In this document: one piece after another, positions 27,206-35,867 of the stretch
Numbering within the stretch: the first letter of the stretch is position 1
Layout of the letters: each line of letters opens with the position of its first letter
NCBI RefSeq assembly: GCF_036250675.1
Contig: NZ_CP109592.1
Span: 1,860,001 to 1,924,000, forward strand
Origin: Streptomyces sp. NBC_01689
Lineage (GTDB): Bacteria > Actinomycetota > Actinomycetes > Streptomycetales > Streptomycetaceae
Direction: 5' to 3'
Length of the DNA: 64,000 nucleotides
Notes under the pieces: generated by a model
Databases searched by the model: none
Told to the model about the DNA's origin: nothing
What the model saw: the letters and a program-made list of their open reading frames with translations, nothing else
Program-made: the position numbers and the translations under genes

Positions 27206-28198
27206 TCACAGCGTCGCGGTCGTCCCCTCCCCGGAGGCGCTGCCCGCGAGCCACTGGTCCCAGCCCAGGTTGAATCCGGCGTAGCCGTTGTCGGCCGACG
27301 CCTTGGCACGCGGCGAGCCGGTGATGGTGACGGGGTCGCCCTGCTTCACCTGGCCGTAGAACCACTTGGCGTCCGAGAGGGACAGGTGGACGCAGCCGTG
27401 CGAACCGCGGGCACTGCCGCTGCCCGGGTTCGGGTCGCCGGTCGAATAGTGCACATAGGTGCCGGACTGGGTGAGGTGCACGTCCCAGGGCAGCGTCAGG
27501 TCGTAGTAGTTGGGGCTGCCCTTGTCGCAGCTGATGCCGACGCTGCAGGAGGTCATGTGGACCTTCTCCTGCTTGTCGATGACGGCCATCGTGCCGTTCC
27601 ACGTCGGATACTGGGCGCTGCCCGCGTTGATCGAGAGGGTGCGCACCGCCGCGCCGTTCCGGGTCACCTTCATGGTGTGGCCGGTCACCGAGACATCGGC
27701 GCGCACATCGTCACCGATCTTGAAGGTGTGCGTGTAACTGCGCACGCCGTAACGCCCGTTGCCGTTGGCGACGCCCTTCATGTCGGCGTCGATCCGCACC
27801 GTCGTCCCGGAGGGCCAGTACGCCTTCGGGCGCCAGTCGGCGCGCCTGTCGCCGAACCAGTGCCAGGCGCCGGCCACCGGCTGCGACGCGCTGACCTTGA
27901 GGTGCTTCTCGACCGTGGCCCGCGCCTTGGCCCCCACCGGGTTCGTGAAGACCACCGAGATCGGCATGGCCACACCGACCGTGGTGCCGGTCTGCGGTGT
28001 GATGGTGTCCAGCAGCATCGGCGGGCCCGCGGGCTTCGTCGGCGACGGTGACGGCGAGGCACTGGTGCTCGCCTTGCCCGGCGCCTTCGCGTCGTCCCCG
28101 CCCGCCTTGTCGCTCCCGCCCCCGCCGCAGGCGCTCGCGCCCAGCAGCACCACACTCGTCAGGAGTGCGATCCCTATGCCACTCTTGCGCCGTCCCAC
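27206..28198 (-). CDS. L,D-transpeptidase lipoprotein (Ig-like + YkuD)
   Basis: 330 aa from GTG 28198, preceded by GGAGCAGG. The lipobox LGASAC is near residues 16-21, followed by a Gly/Ser/Lys linker, a bacterial Ig-like region (TITPQTGTTVGVAMPISVVF), a second domain (WHWFGDRRADWRPKAYWPSG), and the YkuD catalytic domain with HGCVHLSLSDAKWF, where C269 is the nucleophile. It forms 3-3 cross-links in peptidoglycan outside the membrane. The upstream in-frame extension to 28285 lacks a signal-like start and is not used. Confidence 0.9.
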   Translation of the reverse strand: MGRRKSGIGIALLTSVVLLGASACGGGGSDKAGGDDAKAPGKASTSASPSPSPTKPAGPPMLLDTITPQTGTTVGVAMPISVVFTNPVGAKARATVEKHLKVSASQPVAGAWHWFGDRRADWRPKAYWPSGTTVRIDADMKGVANGNGRYGVRSYTHTFKIGDDVRADVSVTGHTMKVTRNGAAVRTLSINAGSAQYPTWNGTMAVIDKQEKVHMTSCSVGISCDKGSPNYYDLTLPWDVHLTQSGTYVHYSTGDPNPGSGSARGSHGCVHLSLSDAKWFYGQVKQGDPVTITGSPRAKASADNGYAGFNLGWDQWLAGSASGEGTTATL

Positions 28199-28506
28199 GA
28201 CCTGCTCCGCTCTCTCGCCCCATGACCCTGCCGGGCCCCACCCCCTGTCAGACAACGACGGGCGGGTCCTAGTTGCGGGTTTCACGTAAAGCGTGTCTCA
28301 AAACCCGGTGGGCGACGCGTCTCGTGTGGAGGGGTACCTTTCGCTCACGGACGCGGCCGCCGGCTCGACAGGTCCGGCGGGTCCGCTCACCGTCCGCGTC
28401 CGGACGTGACCCGAGGAGGCGCCGCCGTGGCTCTCGCCGCGACCACGAGACGGACCGCGCTGACCACCCCGCCGGGCCGGCCGTCCCCACCGCGCCGGAC
28501 TCCGCG
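28199..28506. other. divergent non-coding region between the transpeptidase and YrdC-like genes
   Basis: 308 nt without a credible gene. It contains an interrupted dyad at about 28275-28306, GGGTTT and AAACCC flanking CACG-TAAAG-CGTG, which could be a hairpin or regulator site. No clear -35/-10 pair is visible. Confidence 0.35.
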
Positions 28507-29403
28507 ATGACCGCGCCGCGCACCGACGGCGTCGACGCCGTGCGCGCGTGCCTGTCCCTGGGCCGGGCCGTCGTACTGCCCGACCCCGCGCCCCTGACCT
28601 TCGTCATCACCGCGACCACGGCGCACGCGGTCAACCGGGCCAAGGGGCGCCCCGCCGACCGACCCGTTGCCCTGTGGACCCACCATCCACGCACCACGGA
28701 GCTCGTCCTGAGGTCACTCCGGCTGGCACCGCGGGCCGCCGAATCCGCCCGTCTGCTGCTGGCCGAGGAGCGCGTCACCGTACTGGCCCCGCTGCGCCAC
28801 GACCACACACCGCCCGACTGGCCGGCCCCGGCGACCCACGACGGGTGGACCCTGCTGTTCGGCGCCCGCTGGAGCCCTCTGCGGCCCGTCCTGGACGAGC
28901 ACCCCGTCCTGTACGTGAGCAGCGCCAACCGCACCGGGCTGCCCCCGGCGCCGACCGCGACCCGGGCACGCGCCCTGTTCCCCGGCCACGTTCCCGTCCT
29001 CGACCCCGCCGCGCTCCCCGGCACCGTCCCGGACCCGCCGGGCTCCCCGCCCCGGGCCGCGACCACCACGCTCCGCCTGCACCCGGACGGCCGTACGGAA
29101 CTGCACCGAGGACGCGGCACACCCCGGACCCGCCGCCTACCTGCGGCAGCTGCGCACGACCGGCCGCGCTGTGCGGGAGACCGCTTAGGGGCTGGTTCGA
29201 CCCGGCCGCCGGCCGGGTCGAACCAGCCCCCCGCCTCCCGCGCGTCAGACGTCCTGCGTGGCGAAGCCCTGCCGCCACGTCGTGTGCTCGGGCTCCCATC
29301 CCCGGGCGCGGGCCCGTCCGTTGGAGGCGCCCCGGGCTCCACGCTGCCGTCCGGTGCGCGCCTCGGGTGCGGGGACGCCGAGGGCGTCGGCCAGGACCGG
29401 TAG
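28507..29403 (+). CDS. YrdC/Sua5-like protein, apparent C-terminal frameshift
   Basis: As written, the frame from ATG 28507 encodes 298 aa. The first 200 residues look like a short YciO/YrdC-type domain (VVLPDPAPLTFVITATTAHAVNRAKGRP, VALWTHHPRTTELVLRSL, VLYVSSANRTGLPPAPTA), related to threonylcarbamoyladenylate synthases. From about 29105 the residues become shadow-like (Arg/Pro-rich), cross a strong terminator and run 159 nt into the opposite gene. The +1 frame instead gives EDAAHPGPAAYLRQLR and stops at 29186-29188, just before the terminator. The intended gene is therefore most likely 28507..29188 with an indel near 29105-29115, either a real mutation or a sequencing error. Confidence 0.7.
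   Translation: MTAPRTDGVDAVRACLSLGRAVVLPDPAPLTFVITATTAHAVNRAKGRPADRPVALWTHHPRTTELVLRSLRLAPRAAESARLLLAEERVTVLAPLRHDHTPPDWPAPATHDGWTLLFGARWSPLRPVLDEHPVLYVSSANRTGLPPAPTATRARALFPGHVPVLDPAALPGTVPDPPGSPPRAATTTLRLHPDGRTELHRGRGTPRTRRLPAAAAHDRPRCAGDRLGAGSTRPPAGSNQPPASRASDVLRGEALPPRRVLGLPSPGAGPSVGGAPGSTLPSGARLGCGDAEGVGQDR
29188..29230. terminator. 43-nt perfect palindrome, bidirectional terminator
   Basis: The arms starting GGGGCTGGTTCGACCCGGCC and their exact complement are centred on 29209, with no mismatch over 21 bp per arm. It sits between the natural stop of the YrdC-like gene (29188) and the stop of the convergent epimerase gene (29245). It is the strongest hairpin seen in the window. Confidence 0.85.
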
Positions 29404-30117
29404 CCACTCACGGCCCTCCGCCGGCTCGTCGTCCACGATGTTCACCGGCCCCGACGGCCAGCCGAGGGCGGCGACGGCGGCTCTGGCCGCATCGGCGACG
29501 TGGACGAAGGAGGTCACCGAGCGATCCGCCTCCAGGTGGGCGAGAAGACGCGCGTCCGGGTCGCCGGCCAAGGCCGCGGCCACGGCGCCGCCCGGTGCGT
29601 ACCAGGTGCCCGGGCCGTAGAGGATGCCGTAGCGCAGGGACACACCCGACTTCATCTCCGCCACCGTCTCCTCCAGGACCCGGGCCCCGTCCACCATCCC
29701 TCCGCGCGGTCCGGGCGCCCCGAGGTCCAGCGGTTCGCTCTCCTCCGCCGGGGTCTCCCCCGGCACGTACGCCCAGGCGATCGACTGCGCCACGAACCGC
29801 TCCACTCCCGCGGACCTGGCGGCGTCGACGAGATTGCGGGTGCCCTCACGGCGCAACCGGTCGGTCGTCTCCCCGTCGGCGTCCGAGAGGGCGGTGAGCT
29901 GGTGGATCACCGCGTCCGGAGCGGTCGCGGCCATCACCCGTCGCAGCCCCTCCCTGTCGAACGCGTCCGCCTGGACGGCCGACGCGCCCTGCCGTCGTAC
30001 GCGCTCGGCACCTTCGGGAGTACGGGAGACACCGGTGACCTGGTGTCCTTCCTTCAGCAGCAGGGGCACGAGGAGGCGGCCCACCGCGCCGGTCGCACCG
30101 GCGATGAGGATGTTCAT
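29245..30117 (-). CDS. NAD-dependent epimerase/dehydratase family protein
   Basis: 290 aa atypical/extended SDR: ILIAGATGAVGRLLVPLLLKEGH nucleotide-binding start, AVQADAFDREGLRRVM, DAVIHQLTALSD, FVAQSIAWAYVPG with the active-site serine region, and SLRYGILYGPGTWYAPGG. The substrate is unknown. ATG 30117 overlaps the aquaporin stop by 4 nt, so the two genes are translationally coupled. Confidence 0.88.
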   Translation of the reverse strand: MNILIAGATGAVGRLLVPLLLKEGHQVTGVSRTPEGAERVRRQGASAVQADAFDREGLRRVMAATAPDAVIHQLTALSDADGETTDRLRREGTRNLVDAARSAGVERFVAQSIAWAYVPGETPAEESEPLDLGAPGPRGGMVDGARVLEETVAEMKSGVSLRYGILYGPGTWYAPGGAVAAALAGDPDARLLAHLEADRSVTSFVHVADAARAAVAALGWPSGPVNIVDDEPAEGREWLPVLADALGVPAPEARTGRQRGARGASNGRARARGWEPEHTTWRQGFATQDV

Positions 30118-31259
30118 GGAAGATCAGTCCTTTCGGTCGTGGAGGTTGCCGTCCGCACGGATGTCACGGGGACGGGCGAGCCGGGGACGGCGAGGACACG
30201 GGGGACGAGGGGGGCGTTCGAGGGAGCCACGCCCGCGCAGGAGGAAGGCGGGCAGGGGACCGACGACAGCGGCGCGGCCTCCCCGGACGACACGCGAAGA
30301 ACGGCGGGTGCCGCCGCGACGAGGACGGGGCCATTGCTCTCGTACGACCCGTCCGCACCCTCCGCCGTCCGCGGCGCGCTCACCGTCCTCGGCACACCCG
30401 CCGTCCTCGGCACACCCGCCGTCCTCGGCACACCCGCCGTCCTCGGCACACCCGCCGTCCTCGGCACACCCGCCGTCCTCGGCACACCCGCCGTCCGCGG
30501 CGCGGCCGCCGGAAGCCGGCGCCGGCCCGGCAGGCGGCCGAGGATGCGGTCCAGTCCGGCGCCGAGCGCGGCCCCCAGGATCGGCGCCAGCAAGTAGATC
30601 CACAGGTCCTCGGTGTGCCCGGCCAGCAGCGCGGGACCGAGTTGCCGGGCCGGATTGACCGAGCCCCCGCTGCGGGTACCGAGCAGCGCGATCACCAGCG
30701 CGACGGAGAGTCCGACGGCGTAGGGCAGCAGGCGGGCGAGGCGGTCGTGCGCCAGGACGAATCCCACGGCCAGGACGATGGCCGCCATACCGCCCACCTC
30801 GGCGAGCAGGACGGCCGGGGGCTGCCAGCCGGGTCCGGGCCCGAGCGCGGCCCAGCCGACGCCAGGGCCGCTCACCGGGCGTCCCCACACCAGTCGCGCC
30901 AGCCCCGTCCCCGCGGCGGAGCCCGCGAGTTGGGCGAGCACGTAGGGCAGGACGCCGCGTCCCGGGAAGACGCCCATCAGCCACAGGGAGACCGTCACGG
31001 CCGGGTTCATGTGTCCCCCGCTGCGCCTGCCCGGCGGGCTGAGGATGAGCGCGGTGAGGACGGTTCCGCCGAGGGCGGCGATCACGACGATCGCGACGTC
31101 GGGGTCCGCGACACGGAGTGCGGAACCCGGGTCGCGCAGCCACCGTACGACCGTCACCGCGAGGAACAGCAGGACGGTGGAGAGCACGAACTCGTCGACG
31201 GCACGGGACGGCCACAGCCGGCGCGTGAGAACCGTGAGAACACGGACGGAACGCATCAT
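30114..31259 (-). CDS. aquaporin/glycerol-facilitator (MIP) family protein with repetitive C-terminal tail
   Basis: 381 aa from ATG 31259. It has six membrane segments and both channel motifs, HMNPAVTV (first NPA) and SVNPARQLG (second NPA plus Arg). The core ends near residue 255 (LDRILGRLPGRRR), and a 120-residue tail follows, beginning with six to seven PRTAGV hexapeptides encoded by an 18-bp tandem repeat and ending in a Ser/Pro/Val-rich stretch. The tail is far longer than usual for the family. It is the first gene of a two-gene operon with the epimerase and is divergent from a MocR regulator. Confidence 0.85.
   Translation of the reverse strand: MMRSVRVLTVLTRRLWPSRAVDEFVLSTVLLFLAVTVVRWLRDPGSALRVADPDVAIVVIAALGGTVLTALILSPPGRRSGGHMNPAVTVSLWLMGVFPGRGVLPYVLAQLAGSAAGTGLARLVWGRPVSGPGVGWAALGPGPGWQPPAVLLAEVGGMAAIVLAVGFVLAHDRLARLLPYAVGLSVALVIALLGTRSGGSVNPARQLGPALLAGHTEDLWIYLLAPILGAALGAGLDRILGRLPGRRRLPAAAPRTAGVPRTAGVPRTAGVPRTAGVPRTAGVPRTAGVPRTVSAPRTAEGADGSYESNGPVLVAAAPAVLRVSSGEAAPLSSVPCPPSSCAGVAPSNAPLVPRVLAVPGSPVPVTSVRTATSTTERTDLP
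30382..30495. repeat. 18-bp tandem repeat in the aquaporin gene
   Basis: About six near-perfect copies of CGTCCTCGGCACACCCGC encode repeated PRTAGV in the aquaporin C-terminal tail. The unit is a multiple of three, so copy-number change keeps the frame. Confidence 0.85.
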
Positions 31260-31330
31260 GGTCTCCGCAGCGCGCGTGGCAGGAGGTCCGCCCGGTCCGT
31301 CCACGCCTCCGCCCCGGCCACGGACCCGAA

Positions 31331-31376
31331 CGCCGACTCCGACTCCGACTCCGGCACCGGCACCGGCACCGGCTCG
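31331..31376. repeat. hexanucleotide repeats in the aquaporin/MocR divergent region
   Basis: Tandem CCGACT (three copies) followed by CCGGCA (three copies) lie upstream of the aquaporin start in the 250-nt divergent control region. No unambiguous promoter is seen, although the segment 31400-31500 is clearly less GC-rich. Confidence 0.45.
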
Positions 31377-31509
31377 CGAGAAGGACGGCAACCGTCCCGT
31401 TTGTGAAAGATGCCGCTTTCACTGCCATTGCCATGCTTCTCATGCGCTTCATCGTGTTTCATGACTACCACGCTATGCATCCAGTGGCTCTGACGTAGGG
31501 TCCACTTCT

Positions 31510-32949
31510 GTGACAGATTCCCAGACCAATCCAGGGAGCGACCCACCTGCGGCCGCCGGCGCCGACCTCCATCTGGAACTGCGCGGCCCCGGGCTGCGCG
31601 CCGGGCTCACGAGCGCTCTCCGGGACGCCGTGCGGACGGGGCGGCTGGCACCCGGCACCCGGCTGCCCCCGTCCCGCTCGCTCGCCACCGATCTCGGCGT
31701 CTCCCGCAACACCGTCACCGACGCCTACGCCGAACTCGTCGCGGAGGGCTGGCTCACCGCGCGGCAGGGCTCGGGAACCCGGGTGGCGGAGCGGGCCCGG
31801 GCCGGCGGCGGGCGGTCGCCCGCCGCCCGTGCACGGCGGGCCTCCGAGCGTCCGGCCTACGTCATGCGGCCGGGTTCGCCGGACCTCGCGAACTTCCCCC
31901 GCGCCCAGTGGCTCACCGCCGCCCGCCGAGCCCTGACGGCGGCACCGAACGACGCCTTCGGCTACGGCGACCCCCTCGGCCAGATGCCCCTGCGCACCGC
32001 CCTGGCGGACTATCTGGCGCGGGCGCGCGGGGTGTACGCCGAGCCGGAGCGGATCGCCGTCTGCTCCGGCTTCCATCACGGACTCGCCCTGATGGCGACG
32101 GTACTGAGGGAGCGTCAGGTGCGCACCGTGGCCGTCGAGTCGTACGGACTCGATCTCTACCGGGACCTGCTGACCGAGGCCGGTCTGCGCACCCTGCCCG
32201 TCCACGTCGACGAGCACGGCGCACGCACCGACGGCCTGGAGCGGCTGGCGGACGTCGGCGCGGTGCTGATGACCCCCGCCCACCAGTACCCGACCGGGGT
32301 CGCGCTGCGCCCGGACCGACGGACGGCGGCCGTCGCATGGGCACGGCGCACCGGCGGTCTGATCCTGGAGGACGACTACGACGGGGAGTTCAGGTACGAC
32401 CGCCAGCCGGTGGGCGCCGTACAGGGGCTCGACCCCGAGCGGGTGGTGTACTTCGGCTCGGCGAGCAAGTCGCTCGCGCCCGGGGTGCGGCTGGGCTGGA
32501 TGGTCCTGCCCGAGGAGCTGGTCCCGGAGATCGTCGCGGCCAAGGGATACGGCGACTACATGTCGAGCGCGCTCGAACAGCTGACCCTCGCGGACTTCCT
32601 GACCTCGGGCGCGTACGACCGTCATGTGCGCGCGATGCGCCTGCACTACCGGCGTCGCCGCGAGCAGCTGGTCACGGCCCTGGCCCACCGTGCGCCCCAC
32701 GTCCGTGTGAAGGGCATGGCCGCCGGACTGCAGGCCGTCCTCGAACTCCCCGACGGGACCGAGCAGTCGGTGACCCAGGAGGCGGCGCGACGGGGCCTCG
32801 CGGTCAGCGGCCTCGCGGAATTCCGGTACGAGACACCGGAATCCGGCCGGCGACTCCCCCGGCAGGACGCGCTCGTGGTGAACTACGCCGCCCCCTCGGA
32901 CAGTGCGTGGAAGCGCGCACTGGACATCCTGTGCGAGGTGATGCCGTAG
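31510..32949 (+). CDS. MocR/PdxR-type GntR regulator with aminotransferase domain
   Basis: 479 aa. The N-terminal GntR winged helix (LRDAVRTGRLAPGTRLPPSR, LGVSRNTVTDAYAELVAEGWL) is joined to a fold-type I aminotransferase domain containing GYGDPLGQMPLRTALADYL, EDDYDGEFRYD and the PLP-lysine motif FGSASKSLAPGVRLGW. MocR proteins sense PLP or amino-acid-derived ligands and often act on the divergent gene, here the aquaporin/epimerase operon. The GTG start at 31510 has no strong ribosome-binding site. Confidence 0.9.
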   Translation: MTDSQTNPGSDPPAAAGADLHLELRGPGLRAGLTSALRDAVRTGRLAPGTRLPPSRSLATDLGVSRNTVTDAYAELVAEGWLTARQGSGTRVAERARAGGGRSPAARARRASERPAYVMRPGSPDLANFPRAQWLTAARRALTAAPNDAFGYGDPLGQMPLRTALADYLARARGVYAEPERIAVCSGFHHGLALMATVLRERQVRTVAVESYGLDLYRDLLTEAGLRTLPVHVDEHGARTDGLERLADVGAVLMTPAHQYPTGVALRPDRRTAAVAWARRTGGLILEDDYDGEFRYDRQPVGAVQGLDPERVVYFGSASKSLAPGVRLGWMVLPEELVPEIVAAKGYGDYMSSALEQLTLADFLTSGAYDRHVRAMRLHYRRRREQLVTALAHRAPHVRVKGMAAGLQAVLELPDGTEQSVTQEAARRGLAVSGLAEFRYETPESGRRLPRQDALVVNYAAPSDSAWKRALDILCEVMP

Positions 32950-32952
32950 GCA

Positions 32953-32970
32953 CGGGGCGGGAGCGCCCCG
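32953..32970. terminator. hairpin between convergent MocR and LOG genes
   Basis: CGGGGCG / CGCCCCG, 7-bp stem with a 4-nt loop, lies between the two stop codons (32949 and 32976). Confidence 0.6.
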
Positions 32971-32975
32971 CCCGC

Positions 32976-33539
32976 TCAGCGCGGTGCGGCGAAACACTCC
33001 TCCAGGCGGGCGAAGGCGTCCGCGGCCTCGTCGGCGACGAAGTACAGCCCGCTCAGGGGCACCGGCAGGAACCCCTCCGCCTCCATCCGGCGGAGCTGGA
33101 GGGTCAGGCCTTCGTAGAACCCGGCCGTGTTCAGCAGCACCACCGGCTTGTCGTGCAGGCCGTGCTTCCTCAGTTCCAGGATCTCGGTCACCTCGTCCAG
33201 CGTGCCCAGGCCGCCCGCCATCACGACCACCGCGTCCGCGCGGGCGAGCAGCAGGGCCTTGCGCTCCGCGAGGTCGTCGGCGAAGACCATCTCGTCGGCG
33301 TCCCGCCGGGCCCACTCACGCAGAAAGGCGACCGAGACCCCCACCAGGCGTCCTCCGGCCTGCCGCACCCCGTCGGCGACGACCTTCATCAGACCGGTGT
33401 CCGATCCGCCCCACACCAGGGTGTGACCGCCCTTGCCGAGCAGTTCCGCGAGTTCGCGGGCCGGGCGGGTGTAGCGCTCGTCGAGATCCGCGGCGGAGAG
33501 GAAGACACAGACGTTCATCGTGGCGGCAGTGGCGGTCAT
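32976..33539 (-). CDS. LOG-family (TIGR00730) Rossmann-fold protein
   Basis: 187 aa. VFLSAADLDERYTRPARELAELLG, VWGGSDTGLMKVVADG and the loop MAGGLGTLDEVTEILE correspond to the conserved segments of LOG/lysine-decarboxylase-like phosphoribohydrolases, which release free cytokinin-type bases from nucleotide precursors. The usual PGGxGTxxE reads AGGLGTLDE here. ATG 33539 is used; a second ATG at 33518 is possible. No operon partner. Confidence 0.83.
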   Translation of the reverse strand: MTATAATMNVCVFLSAADLDERYTRPARELAELLGKGGHTLVWGGSDTGLMKVVADGVRQAGGRLVGVSVAFLREWARRDADEMVFADDLAERKALLLARADAVVVMAGGLGTLDEVTEILELRKHGLHDKPVVLLNTAGFYEGLTLQLRRMEAEGFLPVPLSGLYFVADEAADAFARLEECFAAPR

Positions 33540-33715
33540 GATCCCGACCCTACGCACCGCGCACACCGGGCGCGGGGGCCAATTCACGGGTCGCGGACGG
33601 AACCAATCCGCTCTCGCGTGCAGCGCGGTGGGGCGCGCCGGCCGGTGGCCGCCCCGGGGCCGCCGACCCGGCTCGCCGACCCCGCTTGCGTCTCGCGCAC
33701 AGGTTTCTCATAAGG

Positions 33716-33729
33716 TTAGGCTCGCCTAA
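33716..33729. promoter_or_regulatory. iron box (DmdR/IdeR-type) upstream of the siderophore transporter
   Basis: TTAGGCTCGCCTAA is a perfect palindrome matching the actinobacterial iron-box core (TTAGGttAGGCTcgCCTAA-like context, AAGGTTAGGCTCGCCTAATA). It lies 36 nt upstream of the binding-protein start. Iron-loaded DmdR/IdeR would repress the operon. Confidence 0.85.
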
Positions 33730-33765
33730 TACTTCAAAGGTGAACCACAGCTAGGAGCCCGTCCC

Positions 33766-34821
33766 ATGTCTCTTCGGCGCCGCGGCACAGCCGCCGTCGC
33801 TCTCGCCGTCGCCGCCGCACTGTCGCTCGCGGCGTGCGGCAGCGATTCCTCCGCGAACGGGAAGGAGGGCGGCTCCGCCACGCAGGCCGGGTCGGGCGCG
33901 AAGGACTCGAAGTCGGTGGCGAAGGGCGGCAAGGACTTCGCGGACGCCGCGGAGAAGACGGCCGCGCTCGGCACCGACGCCGCGGCCGGCCAGTGGCCGC
34001 GCACCATCAAGCACGCGATGGGCAGCACCGAGATCCCGGCGCAGCCCAAGCGGGTGGTCGTGCTGGACGTCGGCGAGCTCGATAACGTTGTCTCCCTCGG
34101 TGTGAAGCCGGTCGGCCTGGCCCCGACCGAGGGCTCGCCCGAGCTGCCGTCGTACCTGAAGAACGCCGGCCGGCCGAAGAACATCGGCACCATCAACAGC
34201 CTCAACCTGGAGGCGATCGCGGCGCTCAAGCCGGACCTGATCCTCGGCAGCCGGCTGCGCGCGGCCAACTCCTACGACGAGCTGTCGAAGATCGCGCCGA
34301 CCGTCTTCTCGATCCGCCCCGGCTTCACGTGGAAGGAGAACTACCTCCTCAACGCCGCCGCGCTGGACCGGACCGCGCGGGCCAAGGCGAACCTCGCCGC
34401 CTACGAGCAGCGCGCGAAGGCCCTCGGCGAGAAGCTCGGCGCCCACAAGCCGACCGTGTCGATGGTCCGTTACCTGCCCGACGGCGTCATCCGGCTCTAC
34501 GCCAACGACTCGTTCATCGGCACGATCCTGAAGGACGTCGGCATCCCGCGCCCGAAGAACCAGGACATCGAGGACCTGGCCGCCGAGATCAGCCCTGAGA
34601 ACATCGACCAGGCCGACGCGGACTGGATCTTCACCGGTGTCTACGGCGACGCCAAGGCCACCGACAAGAGCAAGGCCCAGGCCAACCCGCTGTGGAAGAA
34701 CCTCAAGGCGGTCAAGGACGGCCACGCCCACGACGTACCGGACGAGACCTGGTACCTGGGGCTCGGCGTCACCGCCGCGAACGCGGTGCTCGACGACCTC
34801 CAGAAGTACCTGACGGCCTGA
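33766..34821 (+). CDS. iron-siderophore ABC transporter substrate-binding lipoprotein
   Basis: 351 aa. The lipobox LAAC (SLAACGSDSS) is near residue 24. The mature protein is a FecB/FhuD-type helical-backbone binding protein with IKHAMGSTEIPAQPKRVVVLD, GELDNVVSLGVKPVG, EAIAALKPDLILGS and DVPDETWYLGLG. It captures ferric siderophore at the cell surface. It is the first gene of a four-gene operon under the iron box; AGGAG precedes ATG 33766. Confidence 0.93.
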   Translation: MSLRRRGTAAVALAVAAALSLAACGSDSSANGKEGGSATQAGSGAKDSKSVAKGGKDFADAAEKTAALGTDAAAGQWPRTIKHAMGSTEIPAQPKRVVVLDVGELDNVVSLGVKPVGLAPTEGSPELPSYLKNAGRPKNIGTINSLNLEAIAALKPDLILGSRLRAANSYDELSKIAPTVFSIRPGFTWKENYLLNAAALDRTARAKANLAAYEQRAKALGEKLGAHKPTVSMVRYLPDGVIRLYANDSFIGTILKDVGIPRPKNQDIEDLAAEISPENIDQADADWIFTGVYGDAKATDKSKAQANPLWKNLKAVKDGHAHDVPDETWYLGLGVTAANAVLDDLQKYLTA

Positions 34822-34856
34822 GCACAGAGCCCGAGAACAGAGAGCGAGCGCGGCGC

Positions 34857-35867
34857 ATGTCGCCACCCGACCCCACCCGTCGCCGGGCCGGCGTGCTGCT
34901 GGCCTGCACGGCGATGCTGCTGGCCGCCGTCCTGCTGAGCCTCGCCGTGGGCAGCCGGCAGATCGCACCGGGCGAGGTGATCCAGGCCCTGCTGCACGGC
35001 GGCACCGGCGACGACGCCCAGGTGGTGCGGTCGTTGCGGGTGCCCCGCACGGTCATCGGTGTACTGGCCGGCGCCGCGCTCGCGCTCGCCGGAACCGTGA
35101 TGCAGGGCGTCACCCGCAACCCCATCGCCGAACCGGGCATCCTCGGTGTCAGCCAGGGCGCGTCGGTGGGCGTGGTGTGCGCGATCGCGTTCTGCGGCGT
35201 CCACACGCTCGACGGCTATGTGTGGTTCGCCTTCGCGGGCGCGGCCCTGGCGGCCGTGGGCGTCCACGCCGTCGCCGGCGGCGGCCGGGGCGGCGCCACG
35301 CCCGTCAAACTCGCGCTCGCGGGCGCCGCCATGAACGCCTTCCTCGCCTCGCTCGTCTCCGGGATCGCCACCACCGACGCCCGCGCCCTGGACGAGTTCC
35401 GCTTCTGGCAGGTCGGTTCGCTCAGCGGTCGCGGCACCGAGGTCATCGGCCAGATCTGGCCGTTCCTGCTGGGCGGTCTGGTGCTGGTCGCGGCCACGGC
35501 GCGGGGCCTCGACGCCCTCGCGCTCGGCGACGACGCCGCCAAGGGACTTGGCCACAACGTCGGTCTGCTGCGCGCGCTCGGCGCGCTGGGGGCGACCGTG
35601 CTGACGGGCGCGGCGGTGGCCGCCGTCGGCCCGATCGCCTTCACCGGCCTCGCCGTTCCGCACCTCGCGCGCGCACTGGTCGGCACCGCCCACCGCTGGG
35701 TGCTGCCGGTGGCCGCGCTCCTCGGTCCGGTGATGATCCTCGGCTCGGACGTGATCGGCCGCATCGTCTTCCCGCCCTCGGAGGTACCGGTGGCCGTCAT
35801 GACCGCCCTGATCGGCGTGCCGTTCCTGATCGCGCTCGTACGGCGCCGCGCGGTGGTGCCCGCATGA
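34857..35867 (+). CDS. iron-siderophore ABC transporter permease (FecCD family)
   Basis: 336 aa with nine to ten membrane helices and FecCD landmarks: SLRVPRTVIGVLAGAALALAG, MQGVTRNPIAEPGILGVSQGA, and the loop FTGLAVPHLARALVGTAHRW. It forms the channel with the next permease. It begins 35 nt after the binding-protein gene, and its stop overlaps the next start (ATGA). Confidence 0.92.
   Translation: MSPPDPTRRRAGVLLACTAMLLAAVLLSLAVGSRQIAPGEVIQALLHGGTGDDAQVVRSLRVPRTVIGVLAGAALALAGTVMQGVTRNPIAEPGILGVSQGASVGVVCAIAFCGVHTLDGYVWFAFAGAALAAVGVHAVAGGGRGGATPVKLALAGAAMNAFLASLVSGIATTDARALDEFRFWQVGSLSGRGTEVIGQIWPFLLGGLVLVAATARGLDALALGDDAAKGLGHNVGLLRALGALGATVLTGAAVAAVGPIAFTGLAVPHLARALVGTAHRWVLPVAALLGPVMILGSDVIGRIVFPPSEVPVAVMTALIGVPFLIALVRRRAVVPA

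Noticed and set aside
29188..29230. GGTTCGA resembling a tRNA T-loop
   Set aside because: It is part of a perfect 43-nt palindrome between convergent genes; no acceptor, D or anticodon arms can be built around it.
30382..30495. 18-bp repeats that might suggest a CRISPR array or plasmid iterons
   Set aside because: The units are contiguous and in-frame within the aquaporin gene, encoding PRTAGV hexapeptides.
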